A stretch of DNA of 64,000 bases from Bacteroidales bacterium UBA6192 (GCA_002422725.1 DITE01000020.1:22645-86644); one strand, 5' to 3'; shown: positions 38,973-48,103, numbered from the stretch's first letter. Program-made: numbers and translations. The notes: generated by a model not told the origin, from the sequence alone.

Positions 38973-39058
38973 GGGTTTTAATTTTTAAGCTCGTTTCAAA
39001 CGGGCGGTTATTTTTGAATAAAAAAGTAACAATTCGCACAAATAGCAAAACAGGCACA

Positions 39059-39091
39059 AACCTCTGCCGCATTTTCATAGCGGCAGAGGTT
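39059..39091 (-). other. Strong stem-loop between rplL and rpoB
   Basis: AACCTCTGCCGC and GCGGCAGAGGTT form a perfect 12-base-pair stem with a 9-base loop. On the transcribed minus strand it is followed only by a broken T-rich stretch, so partial termination or RNase processing is likely. E. coli has an attenuator and an RNase III site at the same place. Confidence 0.75.
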
Positions 39092-39126
39092 GGTGGGCCT
39101 GATATTTTGCAGAAATATTATCCTTC

Positions 39127-39507
39127 TTATTTAACCTCAACTTCTGCGCCTGCTTCTTCAAGTTGTGATTTCAATGCATTAGCTTCGTCTTTGCTTATAC
39201 CTTCCTTGATAGGTTTGGGAGCGGCATCAACCAATTCTTTAGCTTCTTTCAGTCCGAGGCTGGTAAGTTCTTTTACCAGTTTAACGACTGCAAGTTTTGA
39301 AGCACCAGCTGCTTTCAGAATAACATCGAATGATGTTTTTTCTTCAACTGCTGCGACTGCATCGCCACCTGCCGGGGCTGCGGCAACAACCGCTGCAGCA
39401 GCAGCAGGCTCAATGCCATATTCGCTTTTAAGAATTCCAGCCAATTCATTGACTTCTTTAACAGTAAGGTTTACTAGTTGTTCTGCCAAAGCTTTCAAAT
39501 CTGCCAT
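39127..39507 (-). CDS. rplL: 50S ribosomal protein L7/L12
   Basis: 126 residues, the stalk protein that recruits translation GTPases. The N-terminal dimer helix region, an Ala-rich hinge ([14 protein letters not shown]) and the globular C-domain ([27 protein letters not shown] end) are all typical. It follows rplJ by 69 bases, as in most bacteria. Confidence 0.98.
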   Translation of the reverse strand: MADLKALAEQLVNLTVKEVNELAGILKSEYGIEPAAAAAVVAAAPAGGDAVAAVEEKTSFDVILKAAGASKLAVVKLVKELTSLGLKEAKELVDAAPKPIKEGISKDEANALKSQLEEAGAEVEVK

Positions 39508-39576
39508 GTTATTTTCGTTTTTAGGGTGATTTACAATTTTTTAATTCATCTATGATTGAATGATAATCATTCAAAG

Positions 39577-40098
39577 CTATTCCGGTTTTTCGGATAAGGT
39601 TTGCAGAATTCCGGAAATCTTATGTCCTCCGGATTGTAGCGAGCCGATAACGTTTCTCATTGGTGATTGCAGCAAGGCTACAAGATCGCCAATCAATTCG
39701 TTCTTCGACTTGATGCTGATCAGGAAATCCAGTTGGTTATCGCCAATATAGCTGGCTTCTTCAATGAATGCTCCTTTTAGTATGGGACGGTCAGATGTTC
39801 TGCGAAATTCCTTGATTAGTTTAGCCGGGGCATTGCCCGATCCGGAAAACATAATCGAGGTAGCGCCTTTCAGCGTAACAAATAGTTCGCTCATATCCCT
39901 ACCGGAACTCTCCATTGCTTTACGCAACAGTGAATTCTTAACAACCATCAGTTTAATTTTCTTATTGAAACACAATCTTCTCAAATTGCTGGTTTTTTCA
40001 GCATTAAGATTAGAAATGTCTGTCAAATAGAAATTAGAATTAATACTGAGTTGTTCGGTAATATCGTTAATGAGCAACTGTTTCTCTTCTTTTCTCAT
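39577..40098 (-). CDS. rplJ: 50S ribosomal protein L10
   Basis: 173 residues; anchors L7/L12 on the ribosome. Typical features are the N-terminal MRKEEKQLLINDITEQL, the basic KLMVVKNSLLRKAME and the C-terminal helix that binds L7/L12. Part of the rplKAJL cluster. Confidence 0.97.
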   Translation of the reverse strand: MRKEEKQLLINDITEQLSINSNFYLTDISNLNAEKTSNLRRLCFNKKIKLMVVKNSLLRKAMESSGRDMSELFVTLKGATSIMFSGSGNAPAKLIKEFRRTSDRPILKGAFIEEASYIGDNQLDFLISIKSKNELIGDLVALLQSPMRNVIGSLQSGGHKISGILQTLSEKPE

Positions 40099-40119
40099 GT
40101 CAATAACTTCCTTTCAAGC

Positions 40120-40815
40120 TTAGTTTGTTACTGATTTTGGATCGATCTGAATACCAGGGCTCATTGTGCTGGAGATAAATACGCTTTTGACATATGTACC
40201 TTTTGCAGCAGTTGGCTTCAGTTTGTTAATCGTCACAAGCAATTCACGTGCATTGTCAACAATCATTTCATTACTGAAGCTAACTTTAGCAACTCCGGCA
40301 TGAACAATACCGAATTTATCGACTTTAAAGTCGATTCTTCCAGCCTTTACTTCCTGAATAGCTTTTCCTACCTCCATGGTAACCGTGCCCGTTTTAGGGT
40401 TAGGCATTAATCCACGGGGGCCAAGAATACGTCCTAATGCACCAACTTTTGGCATTACATTAGGTGTCGTAATTACTACGTCAATATCGGTCCAACCATC
40501 TTTGATCTTTTGGATGTACTCATCCAGACCAACAAAATCTGCACCAGCATCTTTTGCTTCCTGTTCCTTATCGGGTGTACAAAGTACAAGAACCCGAATT
40601 GTTTTGCCTGTACCATGAGGGAGAGCTACCGATCCGCGAACCATTTGGTTTGCTTTGCGGGGATCAACACCCAGACGTACATTCAAATCAACAGATGCAT
40701 CAAATTTGGTGTAAGTGATTTGCTTCACGATATCAACTGCTTCACTCAAGGAGTAAATCTTGCTTTTGTCGAACTTGGCCAGAGCCTCTTTCTTTTGTTT
40801 AGACGTTTTTGCCAT
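40120..40815 (-). CDS. rplA: 50S ribosomal protein L1
   Basis: 231 residues from the ATG at 40815 ([12 protein letters not shown]); the frame back to 40848 would add [11 protein letters not shown], which has no counterpart in L1 and is rejected. It contains the L1 signature [20 protein letters not shown]. Located between rplK and rplJ as usual. Confidence 0.97.
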   Translation of the reverse strand: MAKTSKQKKEALAKFDKSKIYSLSEAVDIVKQITYTKFDASVDLNVRLGVDPRKANQMVRGSVALPHGTGKTIRVLVLCTPDKEQEAKDAGADFVGLDEYIQKIKDGWTDIDVVITTPNVMPKVGALGRILGPRGLMPNPKTGTVTMEVGKAIQEVKAGRIDFKVDKFGIVHAGVAKVSFSNEMIVDNARELLVTINKLKPTAAKGTYVKSVFISSTMSPGIQIDPKSVTN

Positions 40816-40867
40816 TACACAAATTATTATTGGTTCTACAAAATGCAACTAACCAAAGGACTATCCT

Positions 40868-41314
40868 TTAGTTATTCTCAAAAGGTGAAACGCCGGTAAC
40901 TTTCACTCCCATACTTCTTGCCGTGCCGGCAACCATTTTCATAGCCGATTCAACGGTGAAGGCATTTAAGTCCTTCATCTTATTCTCAGCAATTACACGA
41001 ACCTGTTCCCAGGAGAGTGATCCGATTTTAGCACGGTTTGGTTCAGCCGATCCCTTTTTAAGGGAAGCTTGTTCCATAATCTGTATAGCAACAGGTGGTG
41101 CTTTTACAATAAATTCAAATGATTTGTCCTTGTACACAGTGATAATTACCGGAACAATTTTCCCGGCCATATCCTGTGTTCGGGCATTGAATTGCTTGCA
41201 AAATTCCATGATGTTGACACCTTTCGAGCCCAATGCGGGTCCAACAGGCGGTGAAGGGTTTGCAGCTCCTCCTTTGATTTGCAGTTTAATTAATGCGCTT
41301 ACTTCTTTTGCCAT
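40868..41314 (-). CDS. rplK: 50S ribosomal protein L11
   Basis: 148 residues. It contains the L11 proline-rich N-domain ([20 protein letters not shown]) and the rRNA-binding C-domain ending [10 protein letters not shown]. It follows nusG by 54 bases. Confidence 0.98.
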   Translation of the reverse strand: MAKEVSALIKLQIKGGAANPSPPVGPALGSKGVNIMEFCKQFNARTQDMAGKIVPVIITVYKDKSFEFIVKAPPVAIQIMEQASLKKGSAEPNRAKIGSLSWEQVRVIAENKMKDLNAFTVESAMKMVAGTARSMGVKVTGVSPFENN

Positions 41315-41368
41315 TTTAATCCTTAATGTTTAAGCGTTTTTAAGGAGATACTTCGTGTCAGAATAAAC

Positions 41369-41914
41369 CTATTCCTTTTCAACCTGCATAAAACTAAGTT
41401 CCAGCGGGGTTTTGCGACCAAAGATCTTAACCATTACTTTCAACTTTTTCTTTTCCTCGTTAATCTCTTCAATCACACCTGTGAAACTGTTAAATGGTCC
41501 ATCCGTAACAGTAACGGTCTCCCCGATAATGAAAGGCACATTGACTTCTTCGCCCATTTCGGCCAATTCATCAACTTTGCCTAAAATCCGGTTAACCTCC
41601 GACGGACGCAGGGGATCAGGCTCACCCTTTGTTCCCAGAAACCCCATCACATTAGGAATGTTCTTAATAATGTGTGGTATTTCACCCGTGAGCACAGCTT
41701 CAATCAAAACGTATCCTGGAAAGTAATTTCGTTCTTTACTGATCTTCTTTCCTTTGCGTATCTGATAAACCTTCTCCGTGGGGATGAGTATTTGCGAAAC
41801 AAGTGATTGAAGCCCAAGCCTGTTAATTTCAGATTCAAGGTATTCTTTTACCTTTTTTTCTTTTCCACTAATGGCCCGAACAACGTACCACTTCTTTTCA
41901 GTTGATTCACTCAT
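41369..41914 (-). CDS. nusG: Transcription termination/antitermination factor NusG
   Basis: 181 residues: the NGN domain (KKWYVVRAISGKEKKVKEYL and PGYVLIEA) and the C-terminal KOW domain (VTVTDGPFNSFTGVIEEIN). It binds RNA polymerase and links it to Rho or the ribosome. It lies between secE and rplK. Confidence 0.98.
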   Translation of the reverse strand: MSESTEKKWYVVRAISGKEKKVKEYLESEINRLGLQSLVSQILIPTEKVYQIRKGKKISKERNYFPGYVLIEAVLTGEIPHIIKNIPNVMGFLGTKGEPDPLRPSEVNRILGKVDELAEMGEEVNVPFIIGETVTVTDGPFNSFTGVIEEINEEKKKLKVMVKIFGRKTPLELSFMQVEKE

Positions 41915-41974
41915 TTCTGGTAAAAAGATTGAGATAGTTATTCAACACAATTAAATACAATGAGCAACAAATTC

Positions 41975-42172
41975 TTAGAAAAGCCTGTAAAAGGCTTCCA
42001 GAAGAATTTGAAAGGATTTATCCATCAAATAAACCACCAAGGCGATTATGAGGGAAGCAATGGATACTACGATTGCACTACTTTGAAGTTCGCTCCAGGT
42101 AGGCCATGAAACCTTTTGCATCAATTCCTGGTAACTCTCTTTTGCGTAGTTAACGATGCCTAACTTTGCCAT
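41975..42172 (-). CDS. secE: Preprotein translocase subunit SecE
   Basis: 65 residues with the single conserved membrane helix of short SecE proteins: ESYQELMQKVSWPTWSELQS leads into a hydrophobic segment. Identification rests on length, the KVSWPT motif and its position before nusG. Confidence 0.95.
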   Translation of the reverse strand: MAKLGIVNYAKESYQELMQKVSWPTWSELQSSAIVVSIASLIIALVVYLMDKSFQILLEAFYRLF

Positions 42173-42191
42173 TGAATTTAAATTTTATTTG

Positions 42192-42264
42192 CACGGGTGG
42201 TAGGACTTGAACCCACAACCAACGGTTTTGGAGACCGCTACTCTACCAATTGAGCTACACCCGT
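42192..42264 (-). tRNA. tRNA-Trp (CCA)
   Basis: 73-base cloverleaf on minus beginning ACGGGTGTAGCTCA; acceptor ACGGGTG pairs with CACCCGT, the anticodon loop reads CTCCAAA and the T-loop has GGTTCAAGTCC-type sequence. CCA is not encoded. It sits between tuf and secE. Confidence 0.95.
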
Positions 42265-42290
42265 TTGTTAATATTGATATTTTAGAGTAA

Positions 42291-42326
42291 GTTAAAGGTA
42301 TCCCGATTAGTCAGAATACCTTTAAC
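42291..42326 (-). other. Stem-loop between tuf and tRNA-Trp
   Basis: GTTAAAGGTAT and ATACCTTTAAC form an 11-base-pair stem with a 14-base loop. No clear T-run follows on the minus strand, so an RNA processing or mRNA 3'-end stabilising role is likelier than full termination. Confidence 0.55.
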
Positions 42327-42349
42327 AGTTTTATTTTGTTATTATGGTA

Positions 42350-43537
42350 TTAGTCGATGATTTCTGTTACCTGACCCGCTCCAACGGTACGTCCACCTTC
42401 GCGAATAGCGAAACGCAGCCCTTTGTTCATGGCGATCTCAGCAATCAGTCTTACCTCGATAGTTAAGTTGTCACCTGGCATTACCATTTCAACTCCGTCT
42501 GGTAAAACGATTTCACCGGTTACGTCTGTTGTTCTGAAATAGAATTGTGGACGATATTTGTTATGGAATGGTGTATGACGACCACCCTCTTCTTTTTTAA
42601 GAATATACACTTCTGCTTTGAAGTTCTTGTGAGGAGTAACAGTGCCTGTTTTGGCTATAACCATACCCCTGCGTATTTCATCCTTGTCAATTCCGCGAAG
42701 CAATAAACCAGCATTGTCGCCAGCTTCACCACGGTCAAGAATTTTACGGAACATTTCAACTCCGGTTACTACTGATTTTAGTTTTTCAGCGCCCATTCCA
42801 ATAATATCAACAGTATCACCAGTATTGATAATACCTGTTTCAATTCTTCCTGTTGCTACTGTACCACGTCCCGTGATTGAGAAAACGTCTTCAATAGGCA
42901 TAAGGAATGGTTTGTCCTGATCGCGTTCCGGCAACGGAATCCAAGAGTCACAAGCATCCATGAGTTCATAGATCTTTTCAACCCACTTTGGTTCTTTATT
43001 CAACCCGCCAAGTGCTGAGCCCTGGATTACAGGTGAATTATCGCCATCGAAACCGTAAAAAGTGAGGAGATCCCTGATTTCCATTTCTACAAGTTCCAAA
43101 AGTTCTTCATCATCAACAAGGTCAACCTTGTTCATGAATACAACCAATCGTGGAACACCAACCTGTCGTGCAAGCAGAATGTGCTCACGTGTTTGTGGCA
43201 TCGGACCATCTGTTGCGGCAACAACAATGATAGCGCCGTCCATCTGTGCAGCACCTGTAACCATGTTTTTAACATAGTCAGCGTGACCAGGACAGTCAAC
43301 GTGTGCATAGTGCCGTGCAACTGTTTGATACTCTACGTGAGCTGTATTGATGGTGATTCCCCTTTCTTTTTCTTCAGGAGCAGCATCAATAGAGTCAAAG
43401 GATTTGAATTCAGCAAGTCCTTTAGCTTGCAAACAGAGCGTAATAGCTGCTGTTAATGTGGTTTTGCCATGGTCAACGTGACCAATCGTACCGATGTTTA
43501 CGTGTGGCTTTGTACGTGCAAATTTTTCTTTAGCCAT
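42350..43537 (-). CDS. tuf: Elongation factor Tu
   Basis: 395 residues from the ATG at 43537 ([16 protein letters not shown]); the frame to 43576 is an artefact. GTPase motifs: GHVDHGKTT (P-loop), DCPGHADY, and NKVD. It delivers aminoacyl-tRNA to the ribosome. Preceded by four tRNAs on one transcript and followed by tRNA-Trp, secE and nusG. Confidence 0.99.
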   Translation of the reverse strand: MAKEKFARTKPHVNIGTIGHVDHGKTTLTAAITLCLQAKGLAEFKSFDSIDAAPEEKERGITINTAHVEYQTVARHYAHVDCPGHADYVKNMVTGAAQMDGAIIVVAATDGPMPQTREHILLARQVGVPRLVVFMNKVDLVDDEELLELVEMEIRDLLTFYGFDGDNSPVIQGSALGGLNKEPKWVEKIYELMDACDSWIPLPERDQDKPFLMPIEDVFSITGRGTVATGRIETGIINTGDTVDIIGMGAEKLKSVVTGVEMFRKILDRGEAGDNAGLLLRGIDKDEIRRGMVIAKTGTVTPHKNFKAEVYILKKEEGGRHTPFHNKYRPQFYFRTTDVTGEIVLPDGVEMVMPGDNLTIEVRLIAEIAMNKGLRFAIREGGRTVGAGQVTEIID

Positions 43538-43583
43538 ATCTACTTTGTTTAAATTAAAAGTGTTAAAAAATATCAATTAACTA

Positions 43584-43657
43584 GAGCCAATGATGAGGAT
43601 TGAACTCATGACCTCTTCCTTACCAAGGAAGCGCTCTACCACTGAGCTACATCGGCT
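43584..43657 (-). tRNA. tRNA-Thr (GGT)
   Basis: Minus-strand cloverleaf starting AGCCGATGTAGCTCAG; acceptor AGCCGAT pairs with ATTGGCT, one G-T wobble; anticodon stem CTTCC with loop TTGGTAA. No CCA encoded. Last of four tRNAs before tuf. Confidence 0.93.
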
Positions 43658-43661
43658 TTTG

Positions 43662-43734
43662 AGCGGGAAACCGGGCTCGAACCGGCCACCTACAGCTTGG
43701 AAGGCTGTCGCTCTACCAAATGAGCTATTCCCGC
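43662..43734 (-). tRNA. tRNA-Gly (TCC)
   Basis: 73 bases on minus beginning GCGGGAATAGCTCA, acceptor GCGGGAA/TTCCCGC, anticodon loop with TCC in CAGCCTTCCAAGCTG. Confidence 0.94.
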
Positions 43735-43740
43735 TTGATG

Positions 43741-43822
43741 TGGGGAAGGGAGGATTCGAACCTCCGAAGGCTGCGCCAACAGATTTACAGTCTGCCCCAT
43801 TTGACCGCTCTGGTACTTCCCC
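43741..43822 (-). tRNA. tRNA-Tyr (GTA)
   Basis: 82 bases on minus beginning GGGGAAGTACCAGAGC; acceptor GGGGAAG/CTTCCCC, anticodon GTA in CAGACTGTAAATCTG, and a long variable arm (GGCGCAGCC) as expected for tRNA-Tyr. Confidence 0.95.
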
Positions 43823-43844
43823 TTGTTTTAGTATAGACAATATT

Positions 43845-43920
43845 GAGCCGATGGAGGGATTCGAACCCCCGACCAGCTGATTACAAATCAGCTGCTCTGG
43901 CCAGCTGAGCTACATCGGCT
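43845..43920 (-). tRNA. tRNA-Thr (TGT)
   Basis: 76 bases on minus beginning AGCCGATGTAGCTCAG; acceptor AGCCGAT/ATCGGCT; anticodon TGT in CTGATTTGTAATCAG. First gene of the tRNA-tuf transcript. Confidence 0.95.
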
Positions 43921-43972
43921 TCTTCAAAGAACGATAAAACATAATGTTTCAATACCTTTCGAAAAAGGTCTG

Positions 43973-44003
43973 CAAAAATAGATAATTCTAACGAATTGAC
44001 AAA
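43973..44003 (-). promoter_or_regulatory. Promoter of the tRNA-tuf-secE-ribosomal transcript
   Basis: On the minus strand: TTTG, exactly 19 bases, then TATTTTTG, a full match to the Bacteroidota primary promoter (TTTG-N19-21-TAnnTTTG). It stands about 50 bases before the first tRNA-Thr. The surrounding DNA is very AT-rich. With no clear terminator until the one at 30378, it probably drives most genes down to rpoC. Confidence 0.88.
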
Positions 44004-44069
44004 GAAATATTGTCAAATTAGTAAATAATTTTTCGAAATATTAGTAAAAAGTTAATATTCAACTATTTA

Positions 44070-44366
44070 CTAGTGATTAAGGCGGCTCTTGTGTTTTTCT
44101 AATTGCCTCTTCAAAGCATCCAATGCGGCATCCGCAGCTTCCTCAAAAGTTTTATTCTGCTTGCTGGCAAAGAGGTCGTTGCCTTTCAGACTAATTCTGA
44201 TTTCAGTTATTTTATTCATTGGAGTGTCGGTGTTCCCAAGCTTTAGGTTTATCTCGGAACTAATAATATCATCGTATTTATTGCCGAGCTTCTCTACTTT
44301 ATTGGTCAGGAAATCTTCCAGTTTCCGATCGGTTTTAAAATGAACAGAATTGATAATGACTTTCAT
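44070..44366 (-). CDS. Ribosome hibernation promoting factor, short form
   Basis: 98-residue HPF/YfiA-family protein: it binds the 30S subunit in the A/P sites and silences ribosomes in slow growth. The family pattern is clear: MKVIINSVHFKTDRKLEDFL, then LKLGNTDTPMNKITEIRISL and LDALKRQLEKHKSR. It lacks the long C-terminal dimerisation domain. Follows the recombinase gene by 26 bases. Confidence 0.92.
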   Translation of the reverse strand: MKVIINSVHFKTDRKLEDFLTNKVEKLGNKYDDIISSEINLKLGNTDTPMNKITEIRISLKGNDLFASKQNKTFEEAADAALDALKRQLEKHKSRLNH

Positions 44367-44392
44367 AACTACCTCCTTATTAAATGGTTATT

Positions 44393-45271
44393 TTATCCTT
44401 TCGGATGAGCTTGTTTGTGAATACTTTTTAGTTGTTCTATTGTATTATGGGTGTATATCTGTGTGGCAGCAAGGCTGCTATGTCCAAGTAATTCTTTAAT
44501 GGCAAGGATGCTGGCCCCATTATTTAGCAAATGGGTCGCAAAGGTATGTCTTAAAATATGCGGACTCGTTTTTTGAAGTGTTGTTTCTGAACTTAATATG
44601 GTATGAACGATTCTATAAATCATCTTATTGTAAGCTGGTTTACCATTTTTCGTTACGAACAATGCTTTTTGATCTGTACCAAAAAGTTTGTGCTTTTCTT
44701 TTAAATACGCTATTAAGACATTCTTCAGTGTAGTATGAAACGGGATAATCCTTTCTTTATTTCCTTTGCCTCTTACAATTAACGAATTGTTGCCAAAATG
44801 AATGTCTGTTTCCTGAATCCCGGTGAGTTCAGAAAGCCTGATGCCTGTCTGGTATAGCAAATCAATAATCAGGCCATCACGAATTATCGTAAAATTATCG
44901 GAATGACTGTTTTCTGTCATTTTAAGCATTAAATCCTTTGTGACAAATTCGGGCAAACTTTTCCTGACTTTCAAAGATTGAATTTTTTCGGCCGGATTCT
45001 GTTGAATATAATTGTTGCGCATACAAAAACGGTAAAATGATCTGATGCTGCTAAGTTTGCGGTTAATGCTGCTGTTTCCGGTGCCATTTTCCTTTAGTAA
45101 AACAACCCAGGACCTGATCATTTGTGCTGTAACATTTATCAGATCATCTGTCTCAAACTGTTGCATTATAAAATCATAAAACGCATATATATCAGACCTA
45201 TAAGCTTTTAAGGAGTGTTGTGAATACCGTTTCTCGGTACTGAGCCAGGAAAAATAGATTTCTGGAATCAT
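44393..45271 (-). CDS. Tyrosine recombinase, XerC/D type
   Basis: 292-residue site-specific recombinase of the Xer type, which resolves chromosome dimers at dif. The N-terminal SAM-like core-binding domain (residues 1-90) is followed by the catalytic domain with TGIRLSELTGI (first Arg), HILRHTFATHLL (His-x-x-Arg), LGHSSLAATQIYTH (second His and tyrosine). The length and the rpsU-xer-hpf neighbourhood fit the housekeeping enzyme, not an element integrase. It lies between rpsU and the HPF gene on one transcript. Confidence 0.93.
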   Translation of the reverse strand: MIPEIYFSWLSTEKRYSQHSLKAYRSDIYAFYDFIMQQFETDDLINVTAQMIRSWVVLLKENGTGNSSINRKLSSIRSFYRFCMRNNYIQQNPAEKIQSLKVRKSLPEFVTKDLMLKMTENSHSDNFTIIRDGLIIDLLYQTGIRLSELTGIQETDIHFGNNSLIVRGKGNKERIIPFHTTLKNVLIAYLKEKHKLFGTDQKALFVTKNGKPAYNKMIYRIVHTILSSETTLQKTSPHILRHTFATHLLNNGASILAIKELLGHSSLAATQIYTHNTIEQLKSIHKQAHPKG

Positions 45272-45358
45272 GTAAAATAGAAAAACTTTGATGTAAATAT
45301 AGTATAAACTATGGTTACATCAAAGTTTTTGAAATGATTTCTTGTAAAAAAAATCTGA

Positions 45359-45553
45359 CTAGATCTCTTCCAATCGACGAAGTTGCTGAACATAAATCGC
45401 TTTGAGCCTTTGCTCGCGACTAACAACAGATGGTTTGGTGAACTTTTGACGCTCACGTAATTCTTTTACAACGCCAGTTTTTTCAAACTTCCTTTTGTAT
45501 TTTTTTAAGGCACGGTCGATGCTTTCACCTTCTTTTACTGGAATGATAATCAT
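45359..45553 (-). CDS. rpsU: 30S ribosomal protein S21
   Basis: 64 residues, basic: MIIIPVKEGESIDRALKKYK, then RKFEKTGVVKELRERQKF. It heads the short rpsU-xer-hpf operon and has its own strong promoter. In Bacteroidota, bS21 has been linked to a hidden anti-Shine-Dalgarno, fitting the lack of SD sequences here. Confidence 0.96.
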   Translation of the reverse strand: MIIIPVKEGESIDRALKKYKRKFEKTGVVKELRERQKFTKPSVVSREQRLKAIYVQQLRRLEEI

Positions 45554-45606
45554 TTTAATACACTCTCTTTCTTTTGGTTATTTAATATAATTAACGAATC
45601 GGGCGG

Positions 45607-45638
45607 CAAAATTAATACCTTTTCCTGATCTTTTCAAA
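45607..45638 (-). promoter_or_regulatory. Promoter of rpsU-xer-hpf
   Basis: On minus: TTTG, 20 bases, TAATTTTG, both boxes matching the Bacteroidota consensus in full. The leader to the rpsU ATG would be about 45 bases. Confidence 0.85.
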
Positions 45639-45651
45639 TTTATTCCTGTTT

Positions 45652-47862
45652 TTATTTTTCAATAAGGTTTTGTTCCAAAAAGTCAGTCATCAAGGTGTAG
45701 AGGTGTAGCCGGGTCGTGCCACCATATATGCCATGATTACGGTTTGGATAAATCATCAGTTCAAATTGCTTGTTTGCCCTGACCAAAGCATTCACCAATT
45801 CCATCGAATTCTGATAGTGAACATTATCGTCAGCACTGCCATGAACAAGCAAATACTTCCCTTTTAGTTTATTAACATGATTAATAGGGGAGTTGTCGTC
45901 GTATCCTGATGCATTGTCCTGAGGTTTCTGCATGAACCTTTCGGTGTAAATATTATCATAGTATCTCCAGCTGGTTACCGGTGCTACTGCAATAGCAGCT
46001 GAAAACTCATCGGCACCTTTCGTTATTGCCAGTGTCGACATATACCCTCCATAGCTCCATCCAAATACTCCAATCCGGCTTGAGTCAACATAGTCAAGTT
46101 TTGATAAATACCTTGCGCTTGTAATCAGATCTTCTGTTTCATACTTGCCTAATTCACGGTAAGTCATTTTTTTGAATAATTCGCCACGTGCGCCTGTGCC
46201 ACGATTATCAACAGAAATAACTATCATGCCTTTTTGAGCAAGCATCTGAAACCAGAAATAATTGCTCCATCCCCATGAATTGGTCACAGTTTGCGACCCT
46301 GGTCCTCCATAAACATATATCAGAACCGGATATTTTTTTGTTGGATCAAAATCGTCGGGTAATATCCTCCATGCATTCAAAGCCACCTGTTTGCCATCGG
46401 GTAATGTTATCGATGGGTCAGTAATAGTAAAAAACTCGAGTTTACTGAGCCTGAATTCCGACATTCTTGCTTTAAAAGCATTGTTGTCAATAATTGTTCT
46501 TAACAACTTTCCGTCTTTTTGAAAAACCTGAATGACATGTGGAGTATTTGCAGTCGTGTTAGTGCCGATAAAGTAGTCGAATTTTGAACTGAAGTCTGCA
46601 CTGTTGTATCCTTCGAGGCTGGTTAGCTTTTTCGCCTTACCATCAAAATCAACCGAGTAAATATGCCTGTCGATAGGCGAGAGTTCAGCACTTTGAAAAA
46701 ATATCAATTTGTTTTGATTGTCAATGCCATAAACTTCAGTTACATCCCAATTTCCATTGGTAAGTTGCTTAAGTTCAACACCCGACATACTATATAGGTA
46801 TATGTGATTGAAGCCGTTTTTTTCAGAAGTGATTACAAAGTACTGGTTGTCAGGAAGAAAGAAAAGGTTATCCGTTATGTCTATGTAATAGGTATTCGTT
46901 TCTTTATACAAAGGTGTTGTATTACCGTTGCTGGTATTGGCAAGGATAAGCTCTAGCTGGTTCTGCAGTCTGTTCATTTTTTGGATGCATAACCAGTCAC
47001 CCGAACTGGTCCATTTGATCCGCGGAATATAGATGTCGTTATCCTCACCAAGGGGAACGTTTAGGATTGTGTTACTGGCAAGGTCATAAATTTTAATTTC
47101 AATTACTGAATTACTCTCACCTGCTTTGGGGTATTTGTATTTGTACCACTCAGGATACAGGCCTTGATAATATGCAAGTTGAAATTCTTTTACATCTGAT
47201 TCATCAAAGCGGTAAAAGGCAATTTTTTTGCTGTCAGGTGACCAGAAAAATGCTTTGGTAAAGCTAAATTCTTCCTCATAAACCCAGTCAGCCATACCAT
47301 TTATAATTTCATTGAACTTGCCATCAGATGTGATTTGAGTCTCTTTCTGATTCGTAAGATTCTTAATGAAAATGTTGTTGTCGCGCACAAATGCAATCAT
47401 ACTGCCATCAGGCGAAAAATCAGCAAGACTCTGCTTCCCATTTTCTGAAAGAGGCTTCAGCGTCTCTTTTGCTAAATCATAAACATAATAATTTGATTTG
47501 GTAGAATGACGGTAAATACTTTCTGTTTCAGTCAACAATAGGATTTTCTTTTCATCACTGCTAAGTGTGTAATTGTTGAATGAAATGGGTTCGTCATTTC
47601 CATCGCGCAGCAATGCTGACCGATGAAGCAAGGTTCTTACGAATTTTCCTTTTCGATAACTAAACACATTTAATGCGGTGTCGTTGTCAACAAGATACAA
47701 TTCGCCATCATTCAATGGATTAACCCCGTTTGCCATTTCCGGGAAAAATATTCCGTTAGCCCATATATCCTTCAGGTGAATATCTTTTTTTTGTTGTGCA
47801 TTCAGGTCAAATGAGATAAGAACTAACATCATTGCTAACACTTTAAGGAAATTTTTTCTCAT
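45652..47862 (-). CDS. Dipeptidyl-peptidase IV-like S9 peptidase, exported
   Basis: 736 residues from the ATG at 47862 (MRKNFLKVLAMMLVLISFDL..., signal peptide ending at about NAQQ). The frame back to 47991 is rejected because it crosses the probable promoter. The beta-propeller (residues 40-480) is followed by an alpha/beta hydrolase domain with the catalytic serine in GWSYGGYMS, aspartate in VHGSADDNVH and histidine in NRNHGIYGG. It removes N-terminal dipeptides with proline or alanine in position 2 from peptides in the periplasm. It is a single gene. Confidence 0.94.
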   Translation of the reverse strand: MRKNFLKVLAMMLVLISFDLNAQQKKDIHLKDIWANGIFFPEMANGVNPLNDGELYLVDNDTALNVFSYRKGKFVRTLLHRSALLRDGNDEPISFNNYTLSSDEKKILLLTETESIYRHSTKSNYYVYDLAKETLKPLSENGKQSLADFSPDGSMIAFVRDNNIFIKNLTNQKETQITSDGKFNEIINGMADWVYEEEFSFTKAFFWSPDSKKIAFYRFDESDVKEFQLAYYQGLYPEWYKYKYPKAGESNSVIEIKIYDLASNTILNVPLGEDNDIYIPRIKWTSSGDWLCIQKMNRLQNQLELILANTSNGNTTPLYKETNTYYIDITDNLFFLPDNQYFVITSEKNGFNHIYLYSMSGVELKQLTNGNWDVTEVYGIDNQNKLIFFQSAELSPIDRHIYSVDFDGKAKKLTSLEGYNSADFSSKFDYFIGTNTTANTPHVIQVFQKDGKLLRTIIDNNAFKARMSEFRLSKLEFFTITDPSITLPDGKQVALNAWRILPDDFDPTKKYPVLIYVYGGPGSQTVTNSWGWSNYFWFQMLAQKGMIVISVDNRGTGARGELFKKMTYRELGKYETEDLITSARYLSKLDYVDSSRIGVFGWSYGGYMSTLAITKGADEFSAAIAVAPVTSWRYYDNIYTERFMQKPQDNASGYDDNSPINHVNKLKGKYLLVHGSADDNVHYQNSMELVNALVRANKQFELMIYPNRNHGIYGGTTRLHLYTLMTDFLEQNLIEK

Positions 47863-47882
47863 AGGATTTTCATTTTTTTTGC

Positions 47883-47890
47883 CAAAGGTA
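47883..47890 (-). promoter_or_regulatory. Probable -7 box for the DPP-IV-like gene
   Basis: Minus strand reads TACCTTTG, an exact -7 match, about 20 bases before the ATG at 47862. The -33 box is weak. Confidence 0.55.
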
Positions 47891-47913
47891 AACATTTGTA
47901 ATCGATGATAAAT

Positions 47914-47944
47914 GTTGCAAAGTCGGAAACAGTTTGTATTTTTG
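47914..47944 (+). promoter_or_regulatory. Probable promoter of tRNA-Val
   Basis: GTTG (3 of 4 to TTTG), 19 bases, TATTTTTG (exact). It precedes the tRNA by about 70 bases. Confidence 0.6.
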
Positions 47945-48016
47945 CACACCTCATTCATGAACACACTGTTGTTTGGTATATGGCGATACAAATGGTTTAG
48001 TTCGTGAGTGTGTTTC

Positions 48017-48091
48017 GGGACGTTAGCTCAGTTGGTTTAGAGCGCTTGCTTGACAGGCAAGAGGTCACTGGTTCGATTCCAGTACGCCCCA
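48017..48091 (+). tRNA. tRNA-Val (GAC)
   Basis: 75 bases starting GGGACGTTAGCTCAG; anticodon GAC in CTTGCTTGACAGGCAAG; T-arm CTGGTTCGATTCCAG. The acceptor GGGACGT is opposed by ACGCCCC, leaving an A-C mismatch at the fourth pair. CCA is not encoded. A terminator follows 12 bases after. Confidence 0.93.
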
Positions 48092-48103
48092 CGCAGAAAG
48101 ATG

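Noticed and set aside
43577..43880. Open reading frames on both strands over the tRNA cluster
   Set aside because: They are translations of four tRNA genes, not proteins.
44393..45271. Tyrosine recombinase as a sign of an integrated element
   Set aside because: It sits between rpsU and the hibernation factor gene with no att-like repeats or cargo genes, a housekeeping Xer context.
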